Shown here: positions 1 to 8,478 of the stretch, piece by piece
Layout: each line of letters begins with the position of its first letter
Numbering within the stretch: position 1 is the first letter of the stretch
Assembly (NCBI RefSeq): GCF_001953055.1
Contig: NZ_CP019044.1
Location: 1,488,001 to 1,552,000 of the forward strand
Source: Salaquimonas pukyongi
GTDB lineage: Bacteria > Pseudomonadota > Alphaproteobacteria > Rhizobiales > Rhizobiaceae
Direction of reading: 5' to 3'
Length of the DNA stretch: 64,000 nucleotides
Made by a program: the position numbers and the translations under genes
The notes under the pieces: model-generated
What the model was told of the DNA's origin: nothing
What the model saw: only the letters and a program-made list of their open reading frames with translations
Database searches by the model: none

Positions 1-858
1 GTTATCGCCAATCAGGAAAACCAGGTTTATGAGCGCGTTGCCGGTGGCCAGGGCACGGAAAACAACACCCAGGAAGAACTGATCACCAGCCGTGAGCAGC
101 CGGTCGATGTGGCCGGAAAAACCGCAAGCAGGCTGTCACCGGATTCTGCCGGCGATGCTTCCCCGGCGCCGCTCGGCCTTCCGCCGAAAAAAGTGCGCAC
201 CCTTGTCGTAAAGCCGGACGGAACCATCGTTTCGAATGGCGAGCCGGCAACTGTAAACGCCACGGCTGGCAGCGCACCTTCCTCGCAAACTGCACAAACC
301 CTGGCTTTGGCACAGCCTGGCGCTGCACAAGAGGGTGCTGGATCGGGGGCGCAGGAAACGGCTGAGCCGGCTGTCATCGCACTTGATGGTGCACAATCGA
401 CAGGCGGATTTGCCATCCCCACACCAAGCCCGCTTCCCGCTCCTGTGCAGCAGGCTGCGGCACCCGCGCCAAAACCCGAGACACCCCAACCTGCAGCACA
501 AACCCCGCAGCCTGCAGCCCAGAGCGATTCACAGAGCGATCCTGGCGCGCCGACGCAGATCGCCTCTGCGCCGGCCAGCCCACAACCTGCTGCCGCCCGT
601 CCGGCGGTTACCAGCAGTGAATGGAAAATACAGGTTTCCTCACAGCGTTCGCGCCGTGCAGCAGAATCCTCCTTCGACAACATAAAGCGCCGCTTTTCCT
701 CCATTCTGGGTGACCGGACGGCAGCGATCGAGCGCGCGGACATCGAGGGCAAGGGGACCTTCTACAGGGTCAAAGTCCTGGCCAGTTCGCGCAAGGACGC
801 CACCGATATCTGCGGCAGGCTCAAATCGGCAGGCGGCAGCTGTTTCGTAACCCGCTGA
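1..858 (+). CDS. SPOR-domain protein, 5' end outside window
   Basis: The frame is open from base 1, so the start lies upstream; 285 residues are visible. The middle (about residues 95-205) is rich in Pro, Ala and Gln and looks like a flexible periplasmic linker. The last ~75 residues (WKIQVSSQRSRRAAESSF ... FYRVKVLASSRKDATDIC) match a SPOR domain, which binds denuded glycan strands at the septum. In Rhizobiales a long membrane-anchored SPOR protein commonly precedes nagZ and scpAB, which is the order seen here. The N-terminal membrane anchor cannot be checked. Confidence 0.85.
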   Translation, partial: VIANQENQVYERVAGGQGTENNTQEELITSREQPVDVAGKTASRLSPDSAGDASPAPLGLPPKKVRTLVVKPDGTIVSNGEPATVNATAGSAPSSQTAQTLALAQPGAAQEGAGSGAQETAEPAVIALDGAQSTGGFAIPTPSPLPAPVQQAAAPAPKPETPQPAAQTPQPAAQSDSQSDPGAPTQIASAPASPQPAAARPAVTSSEWKIQVSSQRSRRAAESSFDNIKRRFSSILGDRTAAIERADIEGKGTFYRVKVLASSRKDATDICGRLKSAGGSCFVTR

Positions 859-1000
859 CCCGGCAAGGTTTGACGCTTGTAGCTGCCTGATATCGGTTGC
901 CGCACGCTTTCGCCTTGTCATTTTGGCGGCGGGCTCCAATGCCATTGACCGGCATCAAAACCGCTTTTCTTTGCTCAAGACACGCTCTAAGTTCCCCGCG

Positions 1001-2017
1001 ATGGGAATCAAGGCATTCATTACCGGTGTAGCGGGAACATCGCTTAGTGACGAAGAGCGCAGCTTCATCGATCACGAGCATCCCTGGGGACTGATTCTGT
1101 TTGCGCGCAACATCGAGGAACCAAGGCAGGTCCACCGCCTTGTCGATGAATTCCGAGAAAGCGTCGGAAGGGGCAATGCGCCGGTACTGATCGATCAGGA
1201 GGGCGGCCGCGTTCAGCGCCTTTGCCCGCCTCATTGGGAAGCTTATGCGACGGCCCGGCAATTGGGGGATTTGTGGCGCCACGATCCAGCAGCCGGTGAG
1301 GAAGCAATTCGCCTGCATTCGCGCCTGATTGCATTCGATCTCCTCAATCTGGGTATCAATGTCGATTGCCTGCCGGTGCTCGATGTGCCGGTTGAGGGCA
1401 GCCATGACATCATCGGCGACCGGGCCTATTCCAGCAATCCGCAGGAAGTGGCGGCGATGGGCCGCATGGCTTGCGAGGGGCTGCTGGCAGGTGGCGTCTT
1501 GCCGGTGGTAAAGCACATTCCCGGCCATGGCCGCGCCAGCACTGACAGTCACCTGGAACTTCCGGAAGTCCATGCCGGTCATGACGCGCTTTCGGCCACT
1601 GACTTCGCACCGTTCAAGGCGCTGGCGGACATGCCGCTCGCCATGACCGCCCATGTGCGGTTTCATGCCCTCGACCGCGAACATCCGGCAACGGTGTCGC
1701 AAAGCATCATTACCGCCATTATCCGGGGCGAAATCGGGTTTGACGGCCTGCTGATGAGCGATGATCTTTCAATGCAGGCGCTGGAAGGCACACTGGCCGA
1801 TCGCACAGAAGCCAGCATTGGCGCGGGCTGCGACATGGTCCTGCATTGCAATGGCGACATGCGGGAAATGACGGAAGTCGCCTCGGTCTGCCCGGTGCTG
1901 GAGGGCAGGGCGCTTGAGCGGGCCGAAAATGCAGAGGCCCTGCTGGTTGAGTCCGGTGAAATTGATGTGGATGCCGCAAGGGCACGCTACCGCGACTTGT
2001 TGGAACCTGCCGTCTGA
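1001..2017 (+). CDS. nagZ: beta-N-acetylhexosaminidase (glycoside hydrolase family 3)
   Basis: 338 residues. NagZ removes GlcNAc from GlcNAc-anhydro-MurNAc peptides in cytoplasmic peptidoglycan recycling. Family 3 motifs are clear: the catalytic loop KHIPGHGRASTDSH, the substrate-binding region VLIDQEGGRVQRL, and the nucleophile Asp in LLMSDDLSMQA. The frame extends upstream to a TTG at 923, but homologues begin with a short MxxKAFITG-type N-terminus, so ATG 1001 is preferred. It sits between the SPOR protein and scpA, a usual rhizobial order; the gaps of 142 and 138 bp leave room for separate promoters. Confidence 0.93.
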   Translation: MGIKAFITGVAGTSLSDEERSFIDHEHPWGLILFARNIEEPRQVHRLVDEFRESVGRGNAPVLIDQEGGRVQRLCPPHWEAYATARQLGDLWRHDPAAGEEAIRLHSRLIAFDLLNLGINVDCLPVLDVPVEGSHDIIGDRAYSSNPQEVAAMGRMACEGLLAGGVLPVVKHIPGHGRASTDSHLELPEVHAGHDALSATDFAPFKALADMPLAMTAHVRFHALDREHPATVSQSIITAIIRGEIGFDGLLMSDDLSMQALEGTLADRTEASIGAGCDMVLHCNGDMREMTEVASVCPVLEGRALERAENAEALLVESGEIDVDAARARYRDLLEPAV

Positions 2018-2155
2018 TCGGCTAGGATCATGCGCTAACGGCTGTCAGTACAAAGACCTGGACAAATTGACAGCAAGACAGCGGCGTGACGCACAGTGGT
2101 ATGGCGCGCAAAACGCTGCAGGAAACAACGTACTATCCAGGGCAAGACGGGCATA

Positions 2156-2953
2156 ATGAGCGACAATCCATTCAATGAGCCGGATTTCTGGGCGAGGCGC
2201 GATGAGGACCGCGCTGTGTCCGACCCGCTTCTGGTGGTTGATGTGGACGGTTTTGAAGGCCCGCTCGACCTGCTGCTGGAGCTTGCCCGCCGCCAGAAAG
2301 TCGATCTTTCAAGGATATCGATCCTGGCCCTGGCCGAACAATATCTTGAATTCATCGCCGAGGTCAGAAAGCTGCGCATTGAACTGGCAGCGGACTATCT
2401 GGTGATGGCGGCATGGCTTGCCTATCTGAAATCGCGTCTGTTGCTTCCTGACCATGAGGATGACGAGGAAGGTCCTTCCGGTGAAGAACTTGCCGCCCAG
2501 CTTGCTTTCCGCCTGCAGCGCCTGGAAGCGATGCGCGAGGCCGCCTCCCGCCTGATCAATCGCAACCGGCTGGGGCGGGATTTTTTCCCCCGCGGCATGC
2601 CCGAGCCCATCGTCACCGAAAAGACCCAGCAATATGAGGCTTCGCTCTATGACCTGCTGACGGCCTATGCCGCCCAGCGCCAGCGCAACGCCATTTCGAC
2701 GGTGACGATTTCCCAGCGCCAGGTCTGGTCGCTCAGCGAGGCGCGTGAAATCCTCGAACGCATGATTGGCGGTCTGAAGGACTGGACGCCGCTCGACAGC
2801 TTTCTGCTTGATTACATTCCCGATCCGAAAATGCGGGCCAGCGTGCTTGCTTCCTCCTTTGCCGCCTCGCTGGAGATGGTCCGCGAGGGCAGGCTGGACG
2901 TGCGTCAGGAAGGGGCTTATGAGCCGATCTATCTGAAACAACAGGTCAACTGA
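2156..2953 (+). CDS. scpA: segregation and condensation protein A
   Basis: 265 residues. ScpA is the kleisin subunit that bridges SMC heads and, with ScpB, forms the bacterial condensin. The N-terminal signature is clear (VDGFEGPLDLLLELARRQKVD), followed by LAEQYLEFI and the LAYLKSRLLLP stretch; the C-terminal winged-helix part is LDYIPDPKMRASVLASSFAASLEM. ATG 2156 (MSDNPFNEPDFW) is preferred over the GTG at 2096, whose extra residues are not family-like. scpB follows after 10 bp, so the two are very probably co-transcribed. Confidence 0.93.
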   Translation: MSDNPFNEPDFWARRDEDRAVSDPLLVVDVDGFEGPLDLLLELARRQKVDLSRISILALAEQYLEFIAEVRKLRIELAADYLVMAAWLAYLKSRLLLPDHEDDEEGPSGEELAAQLAFRLQRLEAMREAASRLINRNRLGRDFFPRGMPEPIVTEKTQQYEASLYDLLTAYAAQRQRNAISTVTISQRQVWSLSEAREILERMIGGLKDWTPLDSFLLDYIPDPKMRASVLASSFAASLEMVREGRLDVRQEGAYEPIYLKQQVN

Positions 2954-2963
2954 GGACAAGGAA

Positions 2964-3722
2964 ATGGGCGAACGCGGCTCCGCTGCCGAAGAAGAACAGG
3001 AACAGGCAACCATCCTGCCCTTTGCCCCTCCGGGAAAGGTGGCCGGCGAGGCGATGGATGCTCGCGACCTGCGCGAGCAGCTTCGAATGATCGAGGCAAT
3101 TCTGTTTGCTTCCTCTGAACCGGTTTCTGAAAAGGCGCTGCGCGAACGCATGCCCGACGGCATCGATTTCGATGCCTTGATGGCTGAACTGCAGCAGGCC
3201 TATGCCGGGCGCGGTGTCAATGTGGTGCGCATCGGCGGTAACTGGGCTTTCAGGACGGCCGACGATCTGGGGTTTTTGCTGCAGAACGAAGCCGTTGAGA
3301 CGCGAAAGCTCAGCCGTGCGGCACTGGAAGTGCTGGCAACCGTCGCCTATCATCAGCCGGTTACCCGCGCCGAGGTGGAAGAGGTGCGTGGCGTTGCAAC
3401 GTCCAAGGGGACACTGGACGTATTGCTGGAAACCGGCTGGGTGAAGATGCGCGGACGGCGCAAGACGCCGGGCCGGCCGGTGACCTATGGCACCACCGAT
3501 GCATTTCTGGATCATTTCGGACTTGCCGAATTGCGTGATCTGCCGGGGCTGGATGAACTAAAGGGTGCCGGCCTTCTGCAGGGCAGGCTGCCGGCCAATT
3601 TTCAGATTCCCGTGCCGGATGGCGTTGACGACCTGGCCGAGGACGAAGACCCCTTTACGCCGGACGATCTGGAAGAGCTTGGCTTGCTGCCGCCCACGGG
3701 CGGTGATGAGGACGGGGAATAG
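2964..3722 (+). CDS. scpB: segregation and condensation protein B
   Basis: 252 residues. ScpB binds ScpA and regulates SMC loop-extrusion complexes. The tandem winged-helix core is recognisable from IEAILFASSEPVSEKALRE to the RGVATSKGTLDVLLETGWV and RRKTPGRPVTYGTT motifs. An acidic tail (EDEDPFTPDDLEELGLLPP) follows, as is common in alphaproteobacteria. A GGAAATG-type start lies directly downstream of scpA. In many Rhizobiales tatABC follows scpB; here a DUF192 gene does. Confidence 0.93.
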   Translation: MGERGSAAEEEQEQATILPFAPPGKVAGEAMDARDLREQLRMIEAILFASSEPVSEKALRERMPDGIDFDALMAELQQAYAGRGVNVVRIGGNWAFRTADDLGFLLQNEAVETRKLSRAALEVLATVAYHQPVTRAEVEEVRGVATSKGTLDVLLETGWVKMRGRRKTPGRPVTYGTTDAFLDHFGLAELRDLPGLDELKGAGLLQGRLPANFQIPVPDGVDDLAEDEDPFTPDDLEELGLLPPTGGDEDGE

Positions 3723-3733
3723 GCCACGCAAAG

Positions 3734-3751
3734 GCCGCATTTGCATGCGGC
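3734..3751 (+). terminator. hairpin after scpB (possible weak terminator)
   Basis: GCCGCAT - TTGC - ATGCGGC is a perfect 7-bp stem with a 4-base loop, 11 bp after the scpB stop. No good T-run follows, so it may be a weak terminator or an mRNA 3'-end stabiliser rather than a full Rho-independent terminator. Confidence 0.4.
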
Positions 3752-3790
3752 AAATACCCTTGACCGGTTTGTCCACGGGTAATCCCGCCG

Positions 3791-4300
3791 ATGCGAAATC
3801 TCGTTACAATTTTTTTCCTGAGCGTGGTTGCAGCAATGCTTCTCGTTGCCGGATCGCCCGCCGGCGCACAGCAGGAGGCAATCCCCGCCCCGCCGCCGTC
3901 CTCACTGGAGGTCGAAGGCCGTCAGGCTGAGGAAATCTGGATTGTCACAAAGTCGGGCCGGTTCCGCTTCACCGCCGAGATTGCCGATGATCCGCAGGAG
4001 CGCTCGCGCGGACTGATGTTTCGCAAATCCATGCCGCCCAAGCATGGCATGTTGTTCGACTTCGGAGAGGTGCGGCCGGTTCACATGTGGATGCGCAACA
4101 CGCCGCTCTCCCTCGACATGGTGTTTCTTGATGAAACCGGTACCGTTACAAGCATTGCCGAGCGCACCACGCCGTTTTCCGATGCAATCATCGATTCAGG
4201 CGGGCCGATTTCCCATGTTCTGGAACTCAATGCCGGAATTGTCCGCCTCATCGGCCTGCAGCCCGGCGACAGGGTGGAGCATGCTTCGTTCGAACAGTAG
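3791..4300 (+). CDS. DUF192 family secreted protein
   Basis: 169 residues with an N-terminal signal peptide (hydrophobic core LVTIFFLSVVAAMLLVAG, then SPAGAQQ). The mature part is a DUF192 domain: RFTAEIADDPQERSRGLMFR, MLFDFGEVRPVHMWMRNT and LSLDMVFLDETG are family hallmarks. Function is unknown; members are small periplasmic or extracellular beta-rich proteins. It ends only 2 bp from the convergent stop of the NDUFS4-like gene, so the two transcripts must overlap or share a terminator. Confidence 0.88.
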   Translation: MRNLVTIFFLSVVAAMLLVAGSPAGAQQEAIPAPPPSSLEVEGRQAEEIWIVTKSGRFRFTAEIADDPQERSRGLMFRKSMPPKHGMLFDFGEVRPVHMWMRNTPLSLDMVFLDETGTVTSIAERTTPFSDAIIDSGGPISHVLELNAGIVRLIGLQPGDRVEHASFEQ

Positions 4301-4302
4301 TT

Positions 4303-4614
4303 TTAGTGCGTCCAGGGTGTTTTGCGCGAATAGGCAAAATTGTCGGCATAGGACATGACCCTGCGGGCCTTGCGGGCAGGGGGGGCAGGTTCCACGCGAT
4401 AGTCGAGACCCTCGCGTTCGGCATAGGCCACCGCTTCTTCCTGACTGTCGAATTCCAGCCGGATCTGGGACTTCATGTCCGATGACGAAGTATAGCCCAT
4501 AAGCGGCTCGATGCGGCGTGCCGTCTCGCGCTCGAATTCAAGCACCCAGCTGCCGGTTTTCGCGCGGCCCGACTGCATGGCCGTTTTGGACGGACTGAAT
4601 ATTCTGGCAGTCAT
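4303..4614 (-). CDS. NADH-ubiquinone oxidoreductase NDUFS4-like (ETC complex I conserved region) protein
   Basis: 103 residues. It matches the ETC complex I subunit conserved region family (NDUFS4-type accessory subunit) found in alphaproteobacteria: TARIFSPSKTAMQSGRAKT, WVLEFERETAR, IEPLMGYTSSSDMKSQIRL and the C-terminal YADNFAYSRKTPWTH. In mitochondria NDUFS4 stabilises the N-module of complex I; bacterial members are accessory subunits. It is encoded away from any nuo operon here. tRNA-Pro lies just upstream on the same strand. Confidence 0.88.
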   Translation of the reverse strand: MTARIFSPSKTAMQSGRAKTGSWVLEFERETARRIEPLMGYTSSSDMKSQIRLEFDSQEEAVAYAEREGLDYRVEPAPPARKARRVMSYADNFAYSRKTPWTH

Positions 4615-4659
4615 CGCAGCTTCTCCCCGCAGGTTGGGCTCAATCCCGTGGTGGAAAAC

Positions 4660-4736
<77 letters not shown>

Positions 4737-4963
4737 AAGTTGTTTTCGCAGGGAATTGCGAAGGGTTCCTTAGCCGAAGCACCGGCCAACCGCAAGGGCG
4801 CAGATGCGGTTGCGCAGCGTGGGAATTGCAGAAATCTGAACACGCCCCCGGCAAGGCTTGCAAATCCCGCGCCGCCATGCGTCAACAGCGCCGTCGTCCG
4901 TGCATTCGCGGTGGAGAACTGCTTCCATTTGCGTGCCACACACACTAGATTTGCGGCGAATCC

Positions 4964-5040
4964 GGTCCCGTAGCTCAGCTGGATAGAGCATCCGCCTTCT
5001 AAGCGGACGGTCGCAGGTTCGAATCCTGCCGGGATCGCCA
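4964..5040 (+). tRNA. tRNA-Arg (anticodon UCU), attachment site of the integrated element
   Basis: 77 bases with encoded CCA. The acceptor stem pairs GGTCCCG with CGGGATC, the D arm is GCTC...GAGC, the anticodon arm is TCCGC-CTTCTAA-GCGGA (anticodon TCT), and the T arm is GCAGG-TTCGAAT-CCTGC. The last 15 bases (5026-5040) recur at 14011-14025, so this tRNA gene was the integration target. Insertion regenerated an intact tRNA 3' end. Confidence 0.98.
5026..5040 (+). repeat. attL core (tRNA-Arg 3' end)
   Basis: CTGCCGGGATCGCCA, the T-arm and acceptor 3' part of tRNA-Arg including CCA. It is identical to 14011-14025. The bases AAT also match three positions further upstream after one mismatch. 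It is the crossover region expected for a tRNA-targeting tyrosine integrase. Confidence 0.88.
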
Positions 5041-5062
5041 TCCTTTTTATAGGCTTCTGTTT

Positions 5063-6166
5063 TCATTTGCATTTTCCCGATTTTTTCCCAACCACCGCCT
5101 TAGGTTGGGAAACTTTCTGTTCTGTTTTTGTATCGGAAAGAAGATCGAATGCCTGGTCGGCGAGAAGCGCACTTTCAGCAGCGGCGGTGTATCTGGCGAC
5201 TTCTGAAAGGCTCGTGTGGCCGGTGACAGCCTTTATCTGATTAGCAGTGGCGCCGCTTTCCGCGAGCCTTTTTGCCATCCTCTTTCGAAGCCCATGTGCA
5301 CTACAATTCTTCAAACCTGCATTGTCACACGCTGCCCTGAAAAAATTTCCGAAGCCGGCCGCTGTGAACGGCATGCCACGGCTGGTCAGAAGGAAGGCCA
5401 GGTTGCGCTTAGGAACGGAGTTGATGGAAGCCCACAATTCAGGCGGAACGCGAATATCCACCGGCGCGCCTGTCTTGCTTTGGTTGAATTTTAGGCGTCC
5501 GTTCTCGACGTGCTGCCAGCCCATTTTCACAACGTCCGATCGCCGCTGGCCCGTGTATCGAAGAAGATCGAAGGCCAGCCTCTCGGCAGTTCCGATTGGA
5601 TGCGAAGCAGTAAACTGCTGAATGTCGGCTTCCGTCCAGGCCCGCCAGCCTGCGGATTTCTTGGAATAGCCCTTAATCCCGTGAGCAGGGTTTCTGCGGA
5701 TCATCCCGATCAGCACAGCGTGATCCAAAATCTGCCTTAGAATAGATAGCCAGCGATTTGCCGCGTGAGGCCGGTCAGCCATGCCATCGATCAGTTTTTG
5801 AACATGCCGTGGCTCTAGCAGTACGATTCTTTTGTCGCCATGCGCGGTTCGAATCTTCTCAATGATCGGGCGCTTGGCCCCTTTGCTGCTGTCGCGGATG
5901 TTTTGATAAGCAGCGGAAGAAAGGTAGGCGACGATCGCGGCGTTAAGTGTTCCTGATTTTGTCTTGCTGGCGCCAGGCTCGATCGCCGCAACTTCCAGAT
6001 CTCCCAATGCATCCTGATAAGCCTTGTTGAAATCGTCGGAGTATACTGGCCCTGGCAGGTATCGGGATTGCCAGACGCCGCCTATCTTGCGGCGGAAACG
6101 AAGGCGCTTCTTTCCATGCCGGTCTTTGGCCCAGGTTACATGTTTGGGGAGAGTGCGGCGCCTCAT
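5063..6166 (-). CDS. int: tyrosine site-specific recombinase (integrase)
   Basis: 367 residues. It catalyses integration and excision at the tRNA-Arg att site. The C-terminal catalytic domain has the full set: Arg208 in TGQRRSDV, Lys231 in SKTG, His291 and Arg294 in HGLRKR, His317 in TGHTS, and the Tyr326 nucleophile in ARYTAA. An N-terminal arm-binding region and a SAM-like core-binding region precede it. ATG 6166 is chosen because it overlaps the upstream gene stop as ATGA, giving translational coupling; a frame extension to 6190 would overlap further. The stop lies 23 bp from the tRNA, the usual prophage arrangement. Confidence 0.95.
   Translation of the reverse strand: MRRRTLPKHVTWAKDRHGKKRLRFRRKIGGVWQSRYLPGPVYSDDFNKAYQDALGDLEVAAIEPGASKTKSGTLNAAIVAYLSSAAYQNIRDSSKGAKRPIIEKIRTAHGDKRIVLLEPRHVQKLIDGMADRPHAANRWLSILRQILDHAVLIGMIRRNPAHGIKGYSKKSAGWRAWTEADIQQFTASHPIGTAERLAFDLLRYTGQRRSDVVKMGWQHVENGRLKFNQSKTGAPVDIRVPPELWASINSVPKRNLAFLLTSRGMPFTAAGFGNFFRAACDNAGLKNCSAHGLRKRMAKRLAESGATANQIKAVTGHTSLSEVARYTAAAESALLADQAFDLLSDTKTEQKVSQPKAVVGKKSGKCK
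5084..5112. repeat. GGTTGGGAAA inverted pair at the left end (candidate recombinase arm sites)
   Basis: TTTCCCAACC (5084-5093) and GGTTGGGAAA (5103-5112) form a perfect 10-bp inverted repeat with a 9-bp spacer, inside the last codons of int and about 45 bp from the att core. The same GGTTGGGAA word recurs twice near the right end (13914 and 13965). Position at both ends fits arm-type sites for Int or Xis; this is inference. Confidence 0.55.
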
Positions 6167-6366
6167 TCCGCCCCCAACTCTGCATCCCATTCATTTATTT
6201 CGCCATCCCTGACCTGTGCCAGGTTTCTGGCGGGGAGAGGGTCGCCGATAATGATCTGCGTGGTGCCGTCGGATGTGATCTGGATGCAGGATATCGGAAG
6301 CGATTGCGCTTTGGCAGCGCGAATACCTCTTTCCAAGTCTGCCTGTTTGTAGCTCACCTTCGACAT
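6163..6366 (-). CDS. small integrase-coupled protein of unknown function
   Basis: 67 residues (MSKVSYKQADLERGIRAAKA ... GDPLPARN). Its stop overlaps the int start as ATGA, so the two are translated together. Similar short proteins with a QADxxRxIKAAK-type helix commonly sit directly upstream of integrases in alphaproteobacterial prophages; no function is known to me. A directionality or regulatory role is possible but not shown. A strong 12-bp hairpin lies just upstream. Confidence 0.75.
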   Translation of the reverse strand: MSKVSYKQADLERGIRAAKAQSLPISCIQITSDGTTQIIIGDPLPARNLAQVRDGEINEWDAELGAE

Positions 6367-6384
6367 GATTCTTTCTTTTTAAAT

Positions 6385-6424
6385 CCCCCATCCGGTGCGA
6401 TCGCCAAATTCGACCGGATGGGGG
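6385..6424 (-). other. 12-bp perfect hairpin upstream of the int operon
   Basis: CCCCCATCCGGT (6385-6396) and ACCGGATGGGGG (6413-6424) form a perfect 12-bp stem with a 16-base loop. It lies between the capsid gene stop (6541) and the 67-aa gene start (6366). On the minus strand it is followed by an A-rich rather than U-rich tract, so it is not a classical terminator. It may shield the int operon from capsid read-through or be a protein operator. Confidence 0.6.
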
Positions 6425-6540
6425 GGTGATATGCATTGCACCATACATGAAGGTGGTGTTTCAATTCACCTATACGGGGCGGATGCAATGCTTGAGGGTC
6501 AATCACTTGCCCATCATCGGAGAACCCCGTACCTCGATAT

Positions 6541-8424
6541 TTACGCGTTTGGATCAATGCCGGCGTTGAAGTAAACCGCCCGCCAGTCCCCGACACCGCA
6601 ACCGAAGTCCAGGCAAGCGCGAAATTCGCGTCCCCGAACTCCCCAGCCGTCGCGGCTCTCGATCTGTGGCCCGTCATTGCCATCCAGGTAACCGTGAACG
6701 AACGCTGGCCTGGTTTCCGGATCAGCGAAGATCCACCAACCATAGCCTTCGTATCGGGTCTCGACCTCAACACGGAGCTTGCCGGAAAACGGGTTGACCT
6801 CCGATACTTGGGCTGCCGACAGCGATGCAATAAGTTGCTCAGCGGCAGTTTGCATCCTCGGCCCGGTTACGATTACGGCGGGAACCGTACCAGCGCGACC
6901 GGTGCCGTTGACGTTCTTAAGGAGCTGCATCGCCGTTCGAGCCTCCGAAAGGCTATCAACCGAAAGTGTTGCCGCCGTATCGGCTAGGTTCCCTCTGTCT
7001 GCATGGAATAGTGTTTTCCCATCGGTCAGTTTTTTGCCGTTGAAGGAATTTTGCGAAAGAAGTTCGAAGAACTCGTCGCCTTCCGTCGTGGCCGCAGATT
7101 CCGCGAACGATTGAATGAAGTCGCCGAAAGCGTCCAGATCATCGTTGATGATCGCCTTTCGGCTAAGGCCAAAAATCCTGGCATATTCGCTGAGTTGAAA
7201 CGCGTTGTCTTCGACCTCCATTGTGCCGCGCTTGATTTCACCGTCTTCCGCAACTTTCTCCAGGCGCGGCGCTTCCCCGCGCCGGATCATTTTTTGCGGT
7301 CGGAAGTCATTGGCGTTTCGCTGGCGGGAGAGCCGCTTCAACGGCGTCAGTTCAGCGCCGAAGCGCTCTAGCAGTGCGCGGCTACCCCCTTCCAGCAACA
7401 GCGATGGAAAATCCGACGTAGTGTGAAGGCCGCGCTCGGAGGAGCTCCAAAAACTATCGTCTAGCGCACGTTCGACCACATCACGATCCCGCATGTCCCG
7501 CGTGGATTGTCCGTTGAGTTCCAGCATGGTTCTAGCCAGTTCACCGGTAGACATTCCCGCCATCGGATTACCGGCGAGAGAACTTTGGGCTCCAAGACGG
7601 ACGGCGAAGGCATCAATAATTTGTGCTTCGATATCGTGGCTGCGATGCTGTGCTGGTGCTCCGGAACGGTTTGGTATCGTCTGGATTGCCGCCGCGTGAG
7701 CAGAAAGCAAATCGAAGAGCACAATGCGGGCTTGATCCTTATTCCGAACACTCGCGAATGCTTCATCCACTTGCCGTTCTGAAATTCCGGCATCGAGCGC
7801 ATGGTTACGGAAATAGGCTATCTCACTGCCGCCGCTGACGCCAATCGCCGCTGGGCTTGGCATTCCTGCCGGATTGGGATGTTCCTGGGAGCGAATTCTC
7901 GCATTGGGATCGGCGGGGACGGCAACCAAAGAAACCTCGAACGGTTGCCAGCGTGTAATTGTGACGTGCGTTATACCGTCCTTACCGGTAGTTTCTTCTT
8001 CATCGAGCCGAAACAAGCCGATTGAAACGCTCTTGATAACCCCTTCTTTCACCTTCTCAGCTGCAGACTGACCCTCGGCGCTGTTTGAAAACCGAAGTCT
8101 GGCGATCAGACCATCATCCTCAAACCAGACGTCCTCGACTGTTCCAATGATTGCTTTGATGCTCTCGCGTGACCGATGAGTATCAAGCAGAGGAGCCCCA
8201 ATGATGCGACTGAGGTCAACGCTTGCCTTGTCCATTGAAAGCGTCTCGGTCAAAGACGGGCCAAGCCGGACGGGTTTGCCGGTAGCAATCACCGCTTTGA
8301 CTGTGTTCGTGTCCTGGTTGAATGAAGATGGCGAAAGGTTCAACAAGCGCGTCGCCACCTGCCCATCAAGTGAGCGCGTCAGTATTGGGTGTGAGAGTTC
8401 ATTTTTGTGGGCTTGGATATTCAT
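6541..8424 (-). CDS. prohead protease / major capsid protein fusion
   Basis: 627 residues. Residues about 30-200 are an S78-type (HK97 family) prohead protease with His83 in LLDTHR, the EDDGL strand and Ser134 in SVSIGL. A linker (about 210-310) rich in Ala and Gln could act as a scaffold. Residues about 320-627 resemble the Mu-like/HK97-fold major head subunit (DDSFWSSSERGLHTTSDFP ... GKTLFHADRGNLADTA ... PAVIVTGPRMQTAAEQL). Such natural fusions are known in alphaproteobacterial prophages; the protease matures the capsid after assembly. AAGGA lies 8 bases before the ATG. No portal or terminase gene adjoins it. Confidence 0.9.
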   Translation of the reverse strand: MNIQAHKNELSHPILTRSLDGQVATRLLNLSPSSFNQDTNTVKAVIATGKPVRLGPSLTETLSMDKASVDLSRIIGAPLLDTHRSRESIKAIIGTVEDVWFEDDGLIARLRFSNSAEGQSAAEKVKEGVIKSVSIGLFRLDEEETTGKDGITHVTITRWQPFEVSLVAVPADPNARIRSQEHPNPAGMPSPAAIGVSGGSEIAYFRNHALDAGISERQVDEAFASVRNKDQARIVLFDLLSAHAAAIQTIPNRSGAPAQHRSHDIEAQIIDAFAVRLGAQSSLAGNPMAGMSTGELARTMLELNGQSTRDMRDRDVVERALDDSFWSSSERGLHTTSDFPSLLLEGGSRALLERFGAELTPLKRLSRQRNANDFRPQKMIRRGEAPRLEKVAEDGEIKRGTMEVEDNAFQLSEYARIFGLSRKAIINDDLDAFGDFIQSFAESAATTEGDEFFELLSQNSFNGKKLTDGKTLFHADRGNLADTAATLSVDSLSEARTAMQLLKNVNGTGRAGTVPAVIVTGPRMQTAAEQLIASLSAAQVSEVNPFSGKLRVEVETRYEGYGWWIFADPETRPAFVHGYLDGNDGPQIESRDGWGVRGREFRACLDFGCGVGDWRAVYFNAGIDPNA

Positions 8425-8478
8425 TTCAACAATCCTTGCGTTGCGCTGCCCTTTAGTGAGGGAGCGTTTTGGTGAACT

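Noticed and set aside
6354-6830. 158-residue minus-strand frame overlapping the capsid gene end
   Set aside because: It overlaps the real capsid frame and crosses the 12-bp hairpin; composition is that of a shadow frame.
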